Of a stretch of DNA of 47,422 nucleotides, positions 33,284 to 41,009 are shown one piece after another. Source of the DNA: a virus; the IMG/VR virus record IMGVR_UViG_3300025030_000169, positions 1-47,422 of that record. One strand, 5' to 3'. Within the stretch, counting starts at the first letter, position 1; each line of letters begins with the position of its first letter. Under the pieces are notes generated by a model. The model was not told the origin of the DNA, ran no database searches, and worked only from the letters and a program-made list of their open reading frames with translations. Both the position numbers and the translations under genes were made by a program.

Positions 33284-33559
33284 ATGATTTTTTGGGTAAA
33301 ACTGATTGCGGTAAAAGAAACTCATGGCCAAGAAGCCAGGAACAGCTTGAATGCAAATTGCACACATGTCGCTGGTGACCTCTGGCTTTTCGAAGGTGAT
33401 GAAGAATCACTGGATCCTGGATTGGATTTTACCATTGTCGATGAGCAAGCGATAGAGTCTTACGGTGATGATTCAGGATCAAACCTCAAGAAGATGGTTT
33501 GCGAAACATACTTTCTCACCGGTGAGCAACGCCTGCTCTTGGGTTGTTCTGGTACATAA
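33284..33559 (+). CDS. Small early protein, unknown (91 aa)
   Basis: ACAGGAGAA precedes ATG 33284. MIFWVKLIAVKETHGQEARN and an acidic middle suggest a small alpha/beta fold. The C-terminus has TYFLTGEQRLLLGCSG. No family recognised. Copy B of the structured repeat follows its stop. Confidence 0.6.
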   Translation: MIFWVKLIAVKETHGQEARNSLNANCTHVAGDLWLFEGDEESLDPGLDFTIVDEQAIESYGDDSGSNLKKMVCETYFLTGEQRLLLGCSGT

Positions 33560-33575
33560 ATTGGCACCATAACCT

Positions 33576-33623
33576 TTGGACCAAGCCGGGGGCGCTGTCC
33601 CCGGCGGCAGTCGAGCGGTTAAA
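33576..33623 (+). other. Structured intergenic repeat, copy B
   Basis: TTGGACCA, then a 7-bp hairpin GCCGGGG-N7-CCCCGGC (33585-33605), then GCAGTCGAGCGGTTAAA. Compared with copy A the second stem pair changes from G:C to C:G on both sides, a compensatory change. A 5'-leader or intercistronic RNA element for the gene at 33657 is possible. Confidence 0.6.
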
Positions 33624-33656
33624 TCGTCAATATTAAAAAAAGGAGAAGACAGGGAA

Positions 33657-33836
33657 ATGACACCATGGCAAAGACAGCAACAAATGCTGCACCAAAAATA
33701 CAAAGAAGAATTCCGTGTCGATTTCATTTATCAGGTTGATCGAGAAATCGTATGCGGCAAATACAAACTCATGTTTCCTGACGCTTTCAGGCATGTGCTT
33801 ATGATGTCCATATTGAAGGAGATGAACCGATGCTGA
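33657..33836 (+). CDS. Small early protein, unknown (59 aa)
   Basis: AAAGGAGAA is 10 nt before ATG 33657; an upstream in-frame ATG at 33576 lies in the structured repeat and is rejected. The protein is basic and helical (TPWQRQQQMLHQKYKEEFRV). It overlaps the next gene by 7 nt. Confidence 0.58.
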   Translation: MTPWQRQQQMLHQKYKEEFRVDFIYQVDREIVCGKYKLMFPDAFRHVLMMSILKEMNRC

Positions 33837-34048
33837 AGACGAAAAAGGCAAAGCGAGTCCTGTCGAAGTGGGAGCAGAGCCACTTGACATCGGTCGGAAT
33901 CAACCGAGTTGAGGACTTCGACGAGAAGTTGGCCAGGATGGCGAAAGAGCAGGCTGACATGGAAGCGAAACACGGCAATGATATCCCGGTGTTTATCGGC
34001 TGGTGCCCCACCTGCTGGGCTATCGGCAAAAAACTGAACATGATTTGA
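33830..34048 (+). CDS. Small basic early protein (72 aa)
   Basis: ATG 33830 overlaps the preceding gene's end; GGAGATGAAC upstream serves as ribosome site. Lys/Glu-rich helical sequence with a CPTC motif near the end (IGWCPTCWAIGKKL), perhaps a single metal knuckle or redox-like pair. Function unknown. Confidence 0.55.
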   Translation: MLKTKKAKRVLSKWEQSHLTSVGINRVEDFDEKLARMAKEQADMEAKHGNDIPVFIGWCPTCWAIGKKLNMI

Positions 34049-34060
34049 AAAGAGAGAGAG

Positions 34061-34462
34061 GTGGAGAAACCGAAAAAACACGGCAAACCCTGGTCGGTTG
34101 CCAATTACACGAGGCTTATGGACCTGATCGATAAAGGCATCTCGCCACACCGAGCGGCCGCGCTGTTGGAAAGAACAGAGGGAGCGATCGACAAGAAAAT
34201 CACCGTCATCAATATCATCAAGATGATCAAATCCGGGAATCCAGACATGACTATCAGAGATTTCATCAAAAAGCAGAAGAAGCTCTCGACCGAAGAGCTG
34301 GCCGTCATCACCGACGCCATTTTCAATGCCGACTGCATCGGCGCTGGCAGGCTTACCTACGCGCAGGAAGCGATAGATGATGCCGGTTTCACCTGGACCG
34401 AAGTACATGAGCGGTTCGTTTTTGAAAACTTTGTTGAGAAGGAGCAACCCAATGCCCGATAA
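34061..34462 (+). CDS. DNA-binding-like early protein with Myb/GcrA-type N-terminus (133 aa)
   Basis: GTG 34061 lies after AGAGAGAG. GKPWSVANYTRLMDLIDKGI and HRAAALLERTEGAIDKKI form a three-helix Myb/SANT or GcrA-like DNA-binding unit. The remainder is helical and charged. A transcription or chromatin-like regulator is plausible. Start and exact family are moderately certain. Confidence 0.6.
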   Translation: MEKPKKHGKPWSVANYTRLMDLIDKGISPHRAAALLERTEGAIDKKITVINIIKMIKSGNPDMTIRDFIKKQKKLSTEELAVITDAIFNADCIGAGRLTYAQEAIDDAGFTWTEVHERFVFENFVEKEQPNAR

Positions 34463-34664
34463 AAACAGAAACTTTGGCAGAATTAAACAGGCGGAACGGG
34501 CGCTTACCGCCCTGGATTGTCTTGACGACCTGGAGGCGGATATCGTGGACACGATGACGAACCTCCTCCACCTCGCCCATGCGAACGGCCTGGACACTCC
34601 AGCAATCATTCGGATGGCAAATATCCATTTTATCGAGGAGGAAAAAGGCAATGTCAGGGTTTGA
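34452..34664 (+). CDS. Small helical early protein (70 aa)
   Basis: AAGGAG lies 7 nt before ATG 34452, overlapping the previous gene by 11 nt. Helical, acidic (ALTALDCLDDLEADIVDTMT). Its end overlaps the next start. Function unknown. Confidence 0.58.
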   Translation: MPDKNRNFGRIKQAERALTALDCLDDLEADIVDTMTNLLHLAHANGLDTPAIIRMANIHFIEEEKGNVRV

Positions 34665-34980
34665 ATTCACAGATGATTTTTACAAAATGATCATGGCCGG
34701 GGAGTTAAAGATTGTCACCGGTTCAGATAATGCCCACTACATGAAAGACCTTGATTTCGTCATAGAGCAAAGGAAAGGATGTCATGATGTGAGAGTTTTT
34801 CAGGGGAATAGAATAATTGCCACAATGACGGTAAAGGACCATGGCGGAGCTCTCCACCTGTGTGGTGTCGCAATGAGAATCAGCCTGACCCATGAGATAA
34901 TGGAGAAATTAGAGGAAACAGCCGAAGTAGGAATGAACTGGTTTTCCAAAATCCTGAAAATAATCAAGGAAAGGCCATGA
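34651..34980 (+). CDS. Early protein, unknown (109 aa)
   Basis: AGGAGG precedes ATG 34651. Mixed alpha/beta, with DFVIEQRKGCHDVRVFQGNR in the middle and a helical end. It overlaps both neighbours, showing a tightly coupled mini-operon. No family recognised. Confidence 0.6.
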   Translation: MSGFEFTDDFYKMIMAGELKIVTGSDNAHYMKDLDFVIEQRKGCHDVRVFQGNRIIATMTVKDHGGALHLCGVAMRISLTHEIMEKLEETAEVGMNWFSKILKIIKERP

Positions 34981-35075
34981 TCGAATTATACATCATCATG
35001 CTGACGATAGGCACCTCATCACCCGGCGCGATGCTGGGCGTATCGGTCGCTGCCGCAATCTTGGGCAATATGTAA
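34977..35075 (+). CDS. Mini hydrophobic peptide (32 aa)
   Basis: ATGA overlap with the preceding stop. MIELYIIMLTIGTSSPGAML then GVSVAAAILGNM: a hydrophobic, Ser/Gly-interrupted single- or double-span peptide. Such peptides can insert into membranes, but its role is unknown, and a chance ORF cannot be excluded. Confidence 0.4.
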   Translation: MIELYIIMLTIGTSSPGAMLGVSVAAAILGNM

Positions 35076-35147
35076 GTATTTATATTCACGATAGATATAT
35101 TTAACGGTCTTGAATATATCTCACCTATCACCAAACGGAGAATTGAC

Positions 35148-35636
35148 ATGATTAAGCAAATAGGAAGCGAAGGGGTATACCAGATAAACACGACAATCAT
35201 CAACGACAGGTTTATCCAGCAGGACATTTCGATGGAAATAATGGGATTCCGTGAGCTTTTACACCGAAGAGTTTTTGATATCCAGGAAGAGCAAATCAGG
35301 TTGGCGCTTATCACACTCGGATGGACACCACCTCGAAGCCAGAAGCCAGGTAGCGACATCACGCCATCACAAGACCTACTCAAAAGCATATTCAACGAAG
35401 TGGTAAACCGGGGAGCCGCGGAGAAAATGCCGTATCAACATGTCGTCGGTCTTGTGTTTTACCCGATCTGTGGGAAACACATCGATGAAAAGGAATGGTA
35501 CTGGAGGATCAACTCAATCGGTAAACTGGTCCACCGGGCTTGCCTGGTGCAAGTAGAACTCGAAATAGATTTGGAAAAACCATGGATGGAAACCGCGCTT
35601 CATTATGCCCGCGCAATGGGGATTGTGAAAGACTGA
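35148..35636 (+). CDS. Last plus-strand early protein, unknown (162 aa)
   Basis: ACGGAGAATTGAC precedes ATG 35148. Mixed alpha/beta, with PRSQKPGSDITPSQDLLKSI and VVGLVFYPICGKHIDEKEWY. It is followed 35 nt later by the bidirectional terminator. A 72-nt AT-rich gap separates it from the previous gene and may hold a promoter, but none is clear. Confidence 0.68.
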   Translation: MIKQIGSEGVYQINTTIINDRFIQQDISMEIMGFRELLHRRVFDIQEEQIRLALITLGWTPPRSQKPGSDITPSQDLLKSIFNEVVNRGAAEKMPYQHVVGLVFYPICGKHIDEKEWYWRINSIGKLVHRACLVQVELEIDLEKPWMETALHYARAMGIVKD

Positions 35637-35664
35637 TTGGCTCAATTTAGCTCAAATTTGGCTC

Positions 35665-35704
35665 ATAAAAAAGGCCCTGCCGGGAAACTGGCAGGGCCTT
35701 TCTG
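35665..35704. terminator. Strong bidirectional intrinsic terminator
   Basis: A perfect 11-bp stem AAGGCCCTGCC / GGCAGGGCCTT (35671-35681, 35690-35700) with an 8-nt loop. On the plus strand TTTCTGTT follows; on the minus strand TTTTTTATG follows. It ends the plus-strand run and the converging minus-strand run (35705 gene). Confidence 0.93.
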
Positions 35705-36082
35705 TTATTCCTCCCCCCTAAGTACTGCCTCGATGTCCTGACAAAACTCCCAATTTGATTCATGAAACCTACTTGGTGGTTTCTCCTTGCGCCTCTCCAG
35801 CGCGGCGCGGATGGCGGAAATCTGTGATTTTTCCTTTGTAATATCTGGAATAAAAATAGGCTGAGGAATAGTTTGTAACTGCGTTAATACCATTTTCTGT
35901 AACTCTTCGGCTCGACAAATGGCATGATATGCCAGCATCGTATATTTATCTTCAGCAGACATACCTGAATACTCTACTGAATCTAAAACGCTCTTAACTA
36001 AAATATTTTCAAACCTAAAACGGAATATTGCTGCCCTCATTTCGTCAGCCGATTCAGCTTGTTCAATTTTTCTTTCACACAT
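35705..36082 (-). CDS. Last gene of the minus-strand early run, unknown (125 aa)
   Basis: GGGTGGAGAT precedes ATG 36082. A mostly helical, charged protein: MCERKIEQAESADEMRAAIF, a Tyr/Ala middle, and a C-terminal ISAIRAALERRKEKPPSRFH. Its stop abuts the terminator. No family recognised. Confidence 0.65.
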   Translation of the reverse strand: MCERKIEQAESADEMRAAIFRFRFENILVKSVLDSVEYSGMSAEDKYTMLAYHAICRAEELQKMVLTQLQTIPQPIFIPDITKEKSQISAIRAALERRKEKPPSRFHESNWEFCQDIEAVLRGEE

Positions 36083-36097
36083 ATCTCCACCCCTATT

Positions 36098-36268
36098 TCA
36101 GGCACATTCAACCCGTCGAAATATCACCGCTGTCCCGTAAAACACCATGGCAAGACCGATCCCCTGCAGGGCTTTCCCGCCATACCCAAAACCCCACATC
36201 CCGACAATGACCGCCAGGACCGGCACAGCCTTATACAGCGCCCCTGGAATCCAGATTCTTCTCAGCAT
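36098..36268 (-). CDS. Small two-span membrane protein (56 aa)
   Basis: GAGGGGA is 5 nt before ATG 36268; the longer upstream frame (to 36391) is covered by the preceding gene. Two hydrophobic segments (AVPVLAVIVGMWGFGYGG and LQGIGLAMVFYGTAVI) with basic ends fit a small inner-membrane protein. Holin-like size and topology, but no lysis enzyme is adjacent, so that role is unproven. Confidence 0.6.
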   Translation of the reverse strand: MLRRIWIPGALYKAVPVLAVIVGMWGFGYGGKALQGIGLAMVFYGTAVIFRRVECA

Positions 36269-36740
36269 CTTTTTCCCCTCCAATTGTGCAAAGTGATAGA
36301 ACGGCCGCCACACACAGGTTCCATATCTCGAATAGCTGCTTGTAGACCGCATCTCCCTTCTGTCGCTTGAAATAGTCAATGAGGAATTCATATTGATAAA
36401 CCAGGTTCCCCATGGCTTCCATGGTCGACCTCACCCGCTCATTGCCTTCGTACTCCCATTCCCACAACGGACTGACGAATTCCCCGTCGACCATGGCCTT
36501 CCACTTCTTACACATCGCGGCCAGCTGCACCAGTTCCAGGTGGAGGCTGGTGTTCTTCTCCGGCTGCTTGTCCGAACTCTTGCGGAATTCCTCCACCACC
36601 TCGTTAAATTCCTCGGTCAAGGTACCGAAGGCCTCATACTCCCCGATAAACTTGCCATTTACCTGGATTGCCCGCTGCAATTCCCGCTCGACCTCAGCGA
36701 TGATCTCGGCCGCATCGGCGTCAAGATTGATTTTTACCAT
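36231..36740 (-). CDS. MazG-like all-alpha NTP pyrophosphohydrolase candidate (169 aa)
   Basis: AFGTLTEEFNEVVEEFRKS followed by SLHLELVQLAAMCKKW resembles the EExxE and downstream helix of small phage MazG-like proteins, which hydrolyse (d)NTPs in nucleotide-pool control. Helical throughout, normal length for the group. ATG 36740 abuts the TAG of the DUF5131 gene. The assignment is by pattern, and the second metal helix is imperfect. Confidence 0.55.
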   Translation of the reverse strand: MVKINLDADAAEIIAEVERELQRAIQVNGKFIGEYEAFGTLTEEFNEVVEEFRKSSDKQPEKNTSLHLELVQLAAMCKKWKAMVDGEFVSPLWEWEYEGNERVRSTMEAMGNLVYQYEFLIDYFKRQKGDAVYKQLFEIWNLCVAAVLSLCTIGGEKDAEKNLDSRGAV

Positions 36741-37571
36741 CTACATCACCACTGGAAATTGTTGAACATCGATATGCGCCGGGATCGACTCTCTCTCCGC
36801 TTTCGTCCGGCCGCTCATCTGCTTCATAAAAAAAAACACCCCTGACGCCTTGCATTGATCGTGGAGCGATTCAGCCCATTCCAGTTTCATCGGCCTGACC
36901 TTCTGTCCTGATTCGCCGCCGCAGATTACCCAATCAACTCCTATCCTATAATCATTCGCGAAAGCATTTATTAAAACTGGAGGTTGACCACGTTCAGGGA
37001 ATTCAGCTGGTTTTAAAACTATTTTTCTGAGGTCGACCGGCCCCAATATCGGCTCAACAGAAACGAACCGCACCGCCGCAGGAATCTGCAGCAAGATCGG
37101 AATCCGCTCGTCAGCCATCTCTTGATTTTCAGCGGTCACCCCGGCCCATACATTCGCCGGCCACACATTGCCGCTCGGCGATGGACCGAACCTTGAAGGG
37201 ATGAGCCCATAGTCCTGGCAGAACTGCAGCGCATTATCTGGCCGCTTGGTAAGCACCAAAAATGTGTGCTGCTTGTAGGCGTTCATCCGGCCGAAAACCC
37301 GTAAAAGGAAATCAGGCGAAACATCAGAATGGAAAAGATCGCCCATGGAACACACGAATACCCGCTGCGGTTTTTTCCACTCACCTGGTTCATTCAGCCT
37401 ATCTTCGTGCTCGGTAACCCAAAACGGTTCTAGTTCTGGATATCCATACCGGCCGGCAAGTCGCTTCGCCATCTTTTCTGCATAGCAATTGGCACACCCG
37501 GGGGAAATCTTGGTGCAGCCGGTTACTGGATTCCAGACGCGTGTCGCCCAGTGGATTTTAGTAGCACCCAT
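36741..37571 (-). CDS. DUF5131 / phage Gp37-Gp68 family protein (276 aa)
   Basis: The N-terminus WNPVTGCTKISPGCANCYAE, with Cys19, Cys26 and Cys29, is the hallmark of this family, followed by FVCSMGDLFH, FLVLTKRPDN, WAGVTAENQ, RFVSVEPILGPVDL and WVICGGESG. The cysteine cluster and the TIM-barrel-like succession suggest a radical-SAM-like Fe-S enzyme; the reaction is not established. A good ribosome site (GGAGGG) precedes ATG 37571. It is often found beside nucleotide or RNA-modification genes in phages. Confidence 0.9.
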   Translation of the reverse strand: MGATKIHWATRVWNPVTGCTKISPGCANCYAEKMAKRLAGRYGYPELEPFWVTEHEDRLNEPGEWKKPQRVFVCSMGDLFHSDVSPDFLLRVFGRMNAYKQHTFLVLTKRPDNALQFCQDYGLIPSRFGPSPSGNVWPANVWAGVTAENQEMADERIPILLQIPAAVRFVSVEPILGPVDLRKIVLKPAEFPERGQPPVLINAFANDYRIGVDWVICGGESGQKVRPMKLEWAESLHDQCKASGVFFFMKQMSGRTKAERESIPAHIDVQQFPVVM

Positions 37572-37574
37572 CGC

Positions 37575-38096
37575 TCAACCCTCCATCATGTAGACGGGAA
37601 GAATAACCCACCCGAGATAATCCAGGCGTTCGGCCACGGTCCCGCGCCACCCTTCGGCTTTGGCGCCAATCATGATCTTGTCGCCCACCTCCCTCTCAGT
37701 TTTGCCGGTGTATTGTGGCAAAGGGAAACGGTCACCACTGGCGTTTCCACCGAAGGCTATATACCCAACCGGCAACGATTTATTCACATGAACATAATTT
37801 TCCTTGCGCGTGAAATCGGTAAACCAACCGATATATCGATCGATATCGCATTGAGTGTCGGTATCAGGGATTCTTGCGCCTTCGGTATTTTGAAAAACCT
37901 GAACACGGGCTATCAACATATTCACACTCTGGATATACTCTGGTCCGCATTTTATTCTCTCGCACTCATCTCGATACGCTTTCAATGCTGGTAGCACCGC
38001 GACATCTTTAGCGCAAAGAACCATGGCATTCTCCTGGGTATAATGTTTGCCGTTACAAGGGTTCACTGCCGTGAATACGAATTTCCTGTCGATCAT
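37575..38096 (-). CDS. Phage hypothetical protein beside DUF5131 (173 aa)
   Basis: ATG 38096 overlaps the preceding stop as ATGA. It has FVFTAVNPCNGKHYTQENAM, VLCAKDVAVLPALKAYRDEC and a C-terminal beta/helix part. Similar arrangements occur as uncharacterised phage proteins. Its coupled place between ASCH-like and DUF5131 genes implies a shared function, unproven. Confidence 0.68.
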   Translation of the reverse strand: MIDRKFVFTAVNPCNGKHYTQENAMVLCAKDVAVLPALKAYRDECERIKCGPEYIQSVNMLIARVQVFQNTEGARIPDTDTQCDIDRYIGWFTDFTRKENYVHVNKSLPVGYIAFGGNASGDRFPLPQYTGKTEREVGDKIMIGAKAEGWRGTVAERLDYLGWVILPVYMMEG

Positions 38097-38908
38097 CTCT
38101 CTTTCTCCACCTTTTTGAATTCAACTACGTAGACCAGGGGATTACCGTAAATCTGCCACGCCTTCCCCCGGTGATCTCTTCTCGCCCGCACATCCTCCCA
38201 CGGATACGACAAATAGCTGGTTATTACCCCATTGTTTTTTACCGGTGATGGCGCGGCGTTGATGGAATCCCAAAGTTTCCTGAAGGCGTCGACCGGTTCC
38301 ACATCCCACTCATGCCATGGCCAACCATTATCATCTGTTCCAGGCAGGCCGTCACGGTCTGGAATACCCCACTTCCAAAGGCTTCCATCTTTCGTCACTG
38401 ACTTCATACCTTCCGCCTTTACATCTTCCGTGGTGATATCCTGCAGGAATTCCAGTCGCACCCTGGTAATTTCCAGGTCGATTCTGCTGACCCAACGGGG
38501 CATGTGAATTGATGGTTTCGGCCATGTCCAATCGCCGTAAAAAGGATCTCCATCAGCGAAATACCAGACCGGTTGATTTTTTCCCCATTCCCTTGGCGGC
38601 ACACTATGTAACCAATCCGGACCAGCGAATGTTTCCCGCACATACAGGATATCACCTACCTTTCCATACGGGCACCGGGCAAGAAGAAGCGGCCACGCCT
38701 CCTCCATCATCTCCTTTTTGGTCTCATACATTCCATGCCCGCCGTCACCCCAAGGATAGAAGGCATGCCATAGACCCTGCCCTTTATCGAAAAAAGGCTG
38801 AACATCGCACACCCGCCTCGTCATCGTTTTCCTGTTGTCGATGATCGCCATAACCATAGGCGCCTTAAACAGGATCCCTCTTTCCATTTTTCCGTCAGCT
38901 CGTTTCAT
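38093..38908 (-). CDS. ASCH-domain-like protein (271 aa)
   Basis: The opening GILFKAPMVMAIIDNRKTMT followed by RRV is the characteristic ASCH-like N-terminus. Also visible: YGKVGDILYVRETFAG, SRIDLEITRVRLEFLQDIT, and near the end DAFRKLWDSIN and PWEDVRARR. ASCH proteins bind RNA or nucleosides (YqfB is an N4-acetylcytidine hydrolase). The length matches the phage version with an insertion. The C-terminus overlaps the next gene as ATGA. Substrate unknown. Confidence 0.8.
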   Translation of the reverse strand: MKRADGKMERGILFKAPMVMAIIDNRKTMTRRVCDVQPFFDKGQGLWHAFYPWGDGGHGMYETKKEMMEEAWPLLLARCPYGKVGDILYVRETFAGPDWLHSVPPREWGKNQPVWYFADGDPFYGDWTWPKPSIHMPRWVSRIDLEITRVRLEFLQDITTEDVKAEGMKSVTKDGSLWKWGIPDRDGLPGTDDNGWPWHEWDVEPVDAFRKLWDSINAAPSPVKNNGVITSYLSYPWEDVRARRDHRGKAWQIYGNPLVYVVEFKKVEKER

Positions 38909-38929
38909 TTCTCCACCACCTTTCTTTTT

Positions 38930-39166
38930 TTAAAAAGGAACGTCATCCTTGATGTCGCCGGAAGCCCAAACAACATCAATTTTCCGGCATGTATCGACCA
39001 GTTTTAAAACGTGGAAATTTTCTCCTGGATGGTTCCTGGACAGTCTTTCAGCTTCTCCCCTGGCTATGCCCTCCGATGGATGTTTAACGGTTGGTGCCCC
39101 GTGACTCTCATTCCATACCAGATAAAATTCCCGTATCGTAAACCCTCCTGTAAGGAATTCCAACAT
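38930..39166 (-). CDS. Small phage hypothetical protein with uncertain start (78 aa from ATG)
   Basis: The core IREFYLVWNESHGAPTVKHP followed by EAERLSRNHPGENFHVLKLV matches a common short phage protein. The ATG at 39166 lacks a good Shine-Dalgarno, whereas AGGAGGG sits a few codons inside it, 6-7 nt before an ATA codon (TIREF). Either translation begins at 39166, coupled to the upstream gene, or at a rare ATA start. The longer frame to 39268 is a shadow of the upstream gene. Confidence 0.6.
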   Translation of the reverse strand: MLEFLTGGFTIREFYLVWNESHGAPTVKHPSEGIARGEAERLSRNHPGENFHVLKLVDTCRKIDVVWASGDIKDDVPF

Positions 39167-39554
39167 AGGCGTAAGCCTGTAGCTTGCCCAACTCCCACGC
39201 CTCAAGTTTGACCGTCTTCCTAATCGTCGGCGACTCTTTCGGTTCGACCTCGGCATTGTTCTTTTCACGAAGCAACTGCAGCTGCTCGGTTGAGGTGCCG
39301 CCTTCTTTTTTCTTCCGCTGCTTGACCGGTTCCTGCTCGACTACAGGCTTATCGACAGGCCCGAGTCTGCCTGAGCATTTTGGACAAAGTTTTGAACTTC
39401 CGCGGTCCAGGTGCGCCCGGCGAAGGGTAACCTCTTGGCCGCATGTGTGCCGGCACAACCACCACTTTGAGAGACCGCTCGATTTCAACCGAATCACGGT
39501 GAAGCCGTTGATCTCCCTGCCGGTAATATCTGTCTGACTATTTTCCTTTTTCAT
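39108..39554 (-). CDS. Zinc-ribbon phage protein (148 aa)
   Basis: Start at ATG 39554 is fixed by an ATGA overlap with the previous gene. A Cys set (CRHTCGQE, then CPKCSG about 25 residues on) forms a zinc ribbon within residues about 30-65, followed by a Lys/Glu-rich linker and a folded C-terminal helix-beta segment. A nucleic-acid-binding adaptor is plausible. Confidence 0.68.
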   Translation of the reverse strand: MKKENSQTDITGREINGFTVIRLKSSGLSKWWLCRHTCGQEVTLRRAHLDRGSSKLCPKCSGRLGPVDKPVVEQEPVKQRKKKEGGTSTEQLQLLREKNNAEVEPKESPTIRKTVKLEAWELGKLQAYAYVGIPYRRVYDTGILSGME

Positions 39555-40042
39555 GACCTTGACCCTTTCCTCCTCCCATGTTTTTCTGAAAAAGACATCC
39601 ATCCTTTCGGCATGCGCCGGGAATACACCTCACCTGTCGGCAAAATCCCTTTCCATGCCGGATCACAAAACAACCGGTAATGCCATACCTCAAGGGCTTT
39701 GCCTTGTGGTGTCTGTGGCGGTTCGATCCACAACAATCTGGTGTCGTCACCGAAGAATGCTTTCGCCAACGACTCGGCCCGCCGGGCGAGATATCCTTCA
39801 TCGAAAGAAAGCGATAAATGGAAGCAGCGCTCATAGTCAGGATTTTTCCACCACCCGCAAGAGTGGTGCCCCTGGTCGCGCGTGAAAATCACTTTCGCGC
39901 CGGCAGGGATAAAGAAACTTCGGCATGAAATCAGGTAGTCGAAAGTTTCCTTGGTTCCGTCATATAGTCCGGTTGCGGCCCTGGCTTTTGCGCTAACCAC
40001 CAGGTCTTGCAGATTTATGAAAACTGAATTCATTACATCCAT
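39551..40042 (-). CDS. Phage hypothetical protein (163 aa)
   Basis: Mixed alpha/beta with SFFIPAGAKVIFTRDQGHHS, a possible His/Cys site (HHSCGWW), and LWIEPPQTPQGKALEVWHYR. It overlaps the following zinc-ribbon gene (ATGA). ATG 40042 has only a weak ribosome site. No family recognised. Confidence 0.62.
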   Translation of the reverse strand: MDVMNSVFINLQDLVVSAKARAATGLYDGTKETFDYLISCRSFFIPAGAKVIFTRDQGHHSCGWWKNPDYERCFHLSLSFDEGYLARRAESLAKAFFGDDTRLLWIEPPQTPQGKALEVWHYRLFCDPAWKGILPTGEVYSRRMPKGWMSFSEKHGRRKGSRS

Positions 40043-40115
40043 ATCTCAAAATTCCTTGCGATTGAGACAGATATTATTTCGTAATCGTGCAGTCTGCCTG
40101 ACAGAACTTGTGCCG

Positions 40116-40289
40116 CTAAAAATCGCTACACCCGGAACCCTCGCAATACGGACACGTCCGGCCTTCAATATTATGCCCCCTACCATTACACAGGTGGCAT
40201 TCAGGAACCGGCTCGTTCTCCCAATCACATCTGTCGTCAACCTGTTGTTCTCTAAGGACTTCAACATCGTGGTAGCTTTTCTCCATCAT
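40116..40289 (-). CDS. Mini DnaJ-type zinc-finger protein (57 aa)
   Basis: ATG 40289 (or 40286) follows a G-rich stretch. CHLCNGRGHNIEGRTCPYCE followed by GSGC is a paired CxxCxGxG zinc ribbon as in DnaJ central domains. Such small proteins are common in phages, where they probably act as RNA- or protein-binding accessories. Confidence 0.65.
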   Translation of the reverse strand: MMEKSYHDVEVLREQQVDDRCDWENEPVPECHLCNGRGHNIEGRTCPYCEGSGCSDF

Positions 40290-40333
40290 GCCCCCCCATC
40301 TATTTCGCAATCAAGCACACAGCGCCTGACATC

Positions 40334-40972
40334 TCAGTTTGCAGTTTTGGCGATGGTCAACAGGATCTCGCGGAACTTTTTTGGAGTTGCGTTGCGAATT
40401 TTTGTCTTATCTTTACCGCCGATCATTGCCATCATCCCAATCCTTCTGGCTTTTTCGTACCCGTATCGCTCAAGGGCAACTGGATGTATCCGCTGCTCCC
40501 CTTTGCTCCAATTAAGCTGGGGAAACTCCACCTTGGCGGCGTATAACCAGGTAGGCTTTCTGCTCACATGTCCATAATGCCCCTGCTCCACGTAACACGT
40601 CCACCCGCCGAAATCGTCGGCCTTTGCCCATCCTTTCCCTGGCTCTGGCTTTGCAATCCCGAAAAACTCCCATGCCCTGGAGTGGGCTGGATGCTCAAGC
40701 ACCCCGCCGTAATTTCTGACAGCAGTAAGAGCAGCGGCAAAGCATCCGCCATCTTCACCAAGACGGAACTGATGGGGGTTGTTCGGGGCTCCGTGCCAAT
40801 ACCTACCCCATCTTTGGCATGGAGGATGGGCGACTACCGGATGAGGTCCTTTGTATGCCCTGGCGTCCCGGTTTTCGTCCCACGGGTCAACCCCATCGAT
40901 ACCGAAATACGCGCCATCTGTTTCTACATACAGAGCGGCAATTGTCTTTAGTTTCTGCTGCATTTTTGACAT
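40334..40972 (-). CDS. Phage PPCQxWG protein, possible methyltransferase relative (212 aa)
   Basis: VVAHPPCQRWGRYWHG, then GGVLEHPAHSRAWEFFG and KPTWLYAAKVEF, mark a widespread phage family. The PPCQ motif recalls the catalytic loop of cytosine-5 methyltransferases and is near the N-terminus, but no canonical SAM-binding FxGxG is visible. It may be a DNA-modification enzyme with a divergent fold. Confidence is good for the family, low for the reaction. Confidence 0.68.
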   Translation of the reverse strand: MSKMQQKLKTIAALYVETDGAYFGIDGVDPWDENRDARAYKGPHPVVAHPPCQRWGRYWHGAPNNPHQFRLGEDGGCFAAALTAVRNYGGVLEHPAHSRAWEFFGIAKPEPGKGWAKADDFGGWTCYVEQGHYGHVSRKPTWLYAAKVEFPQLNWSKGEQRIHPVALERYGYEKARRIGMMAMIGGKDKTKIRNATPKKFREILLTIAKTAN

Positions 40973-41009
40973 TTCAAAAAGAAGATGATAGTTTCAACTG
41001 TTGCAAATT

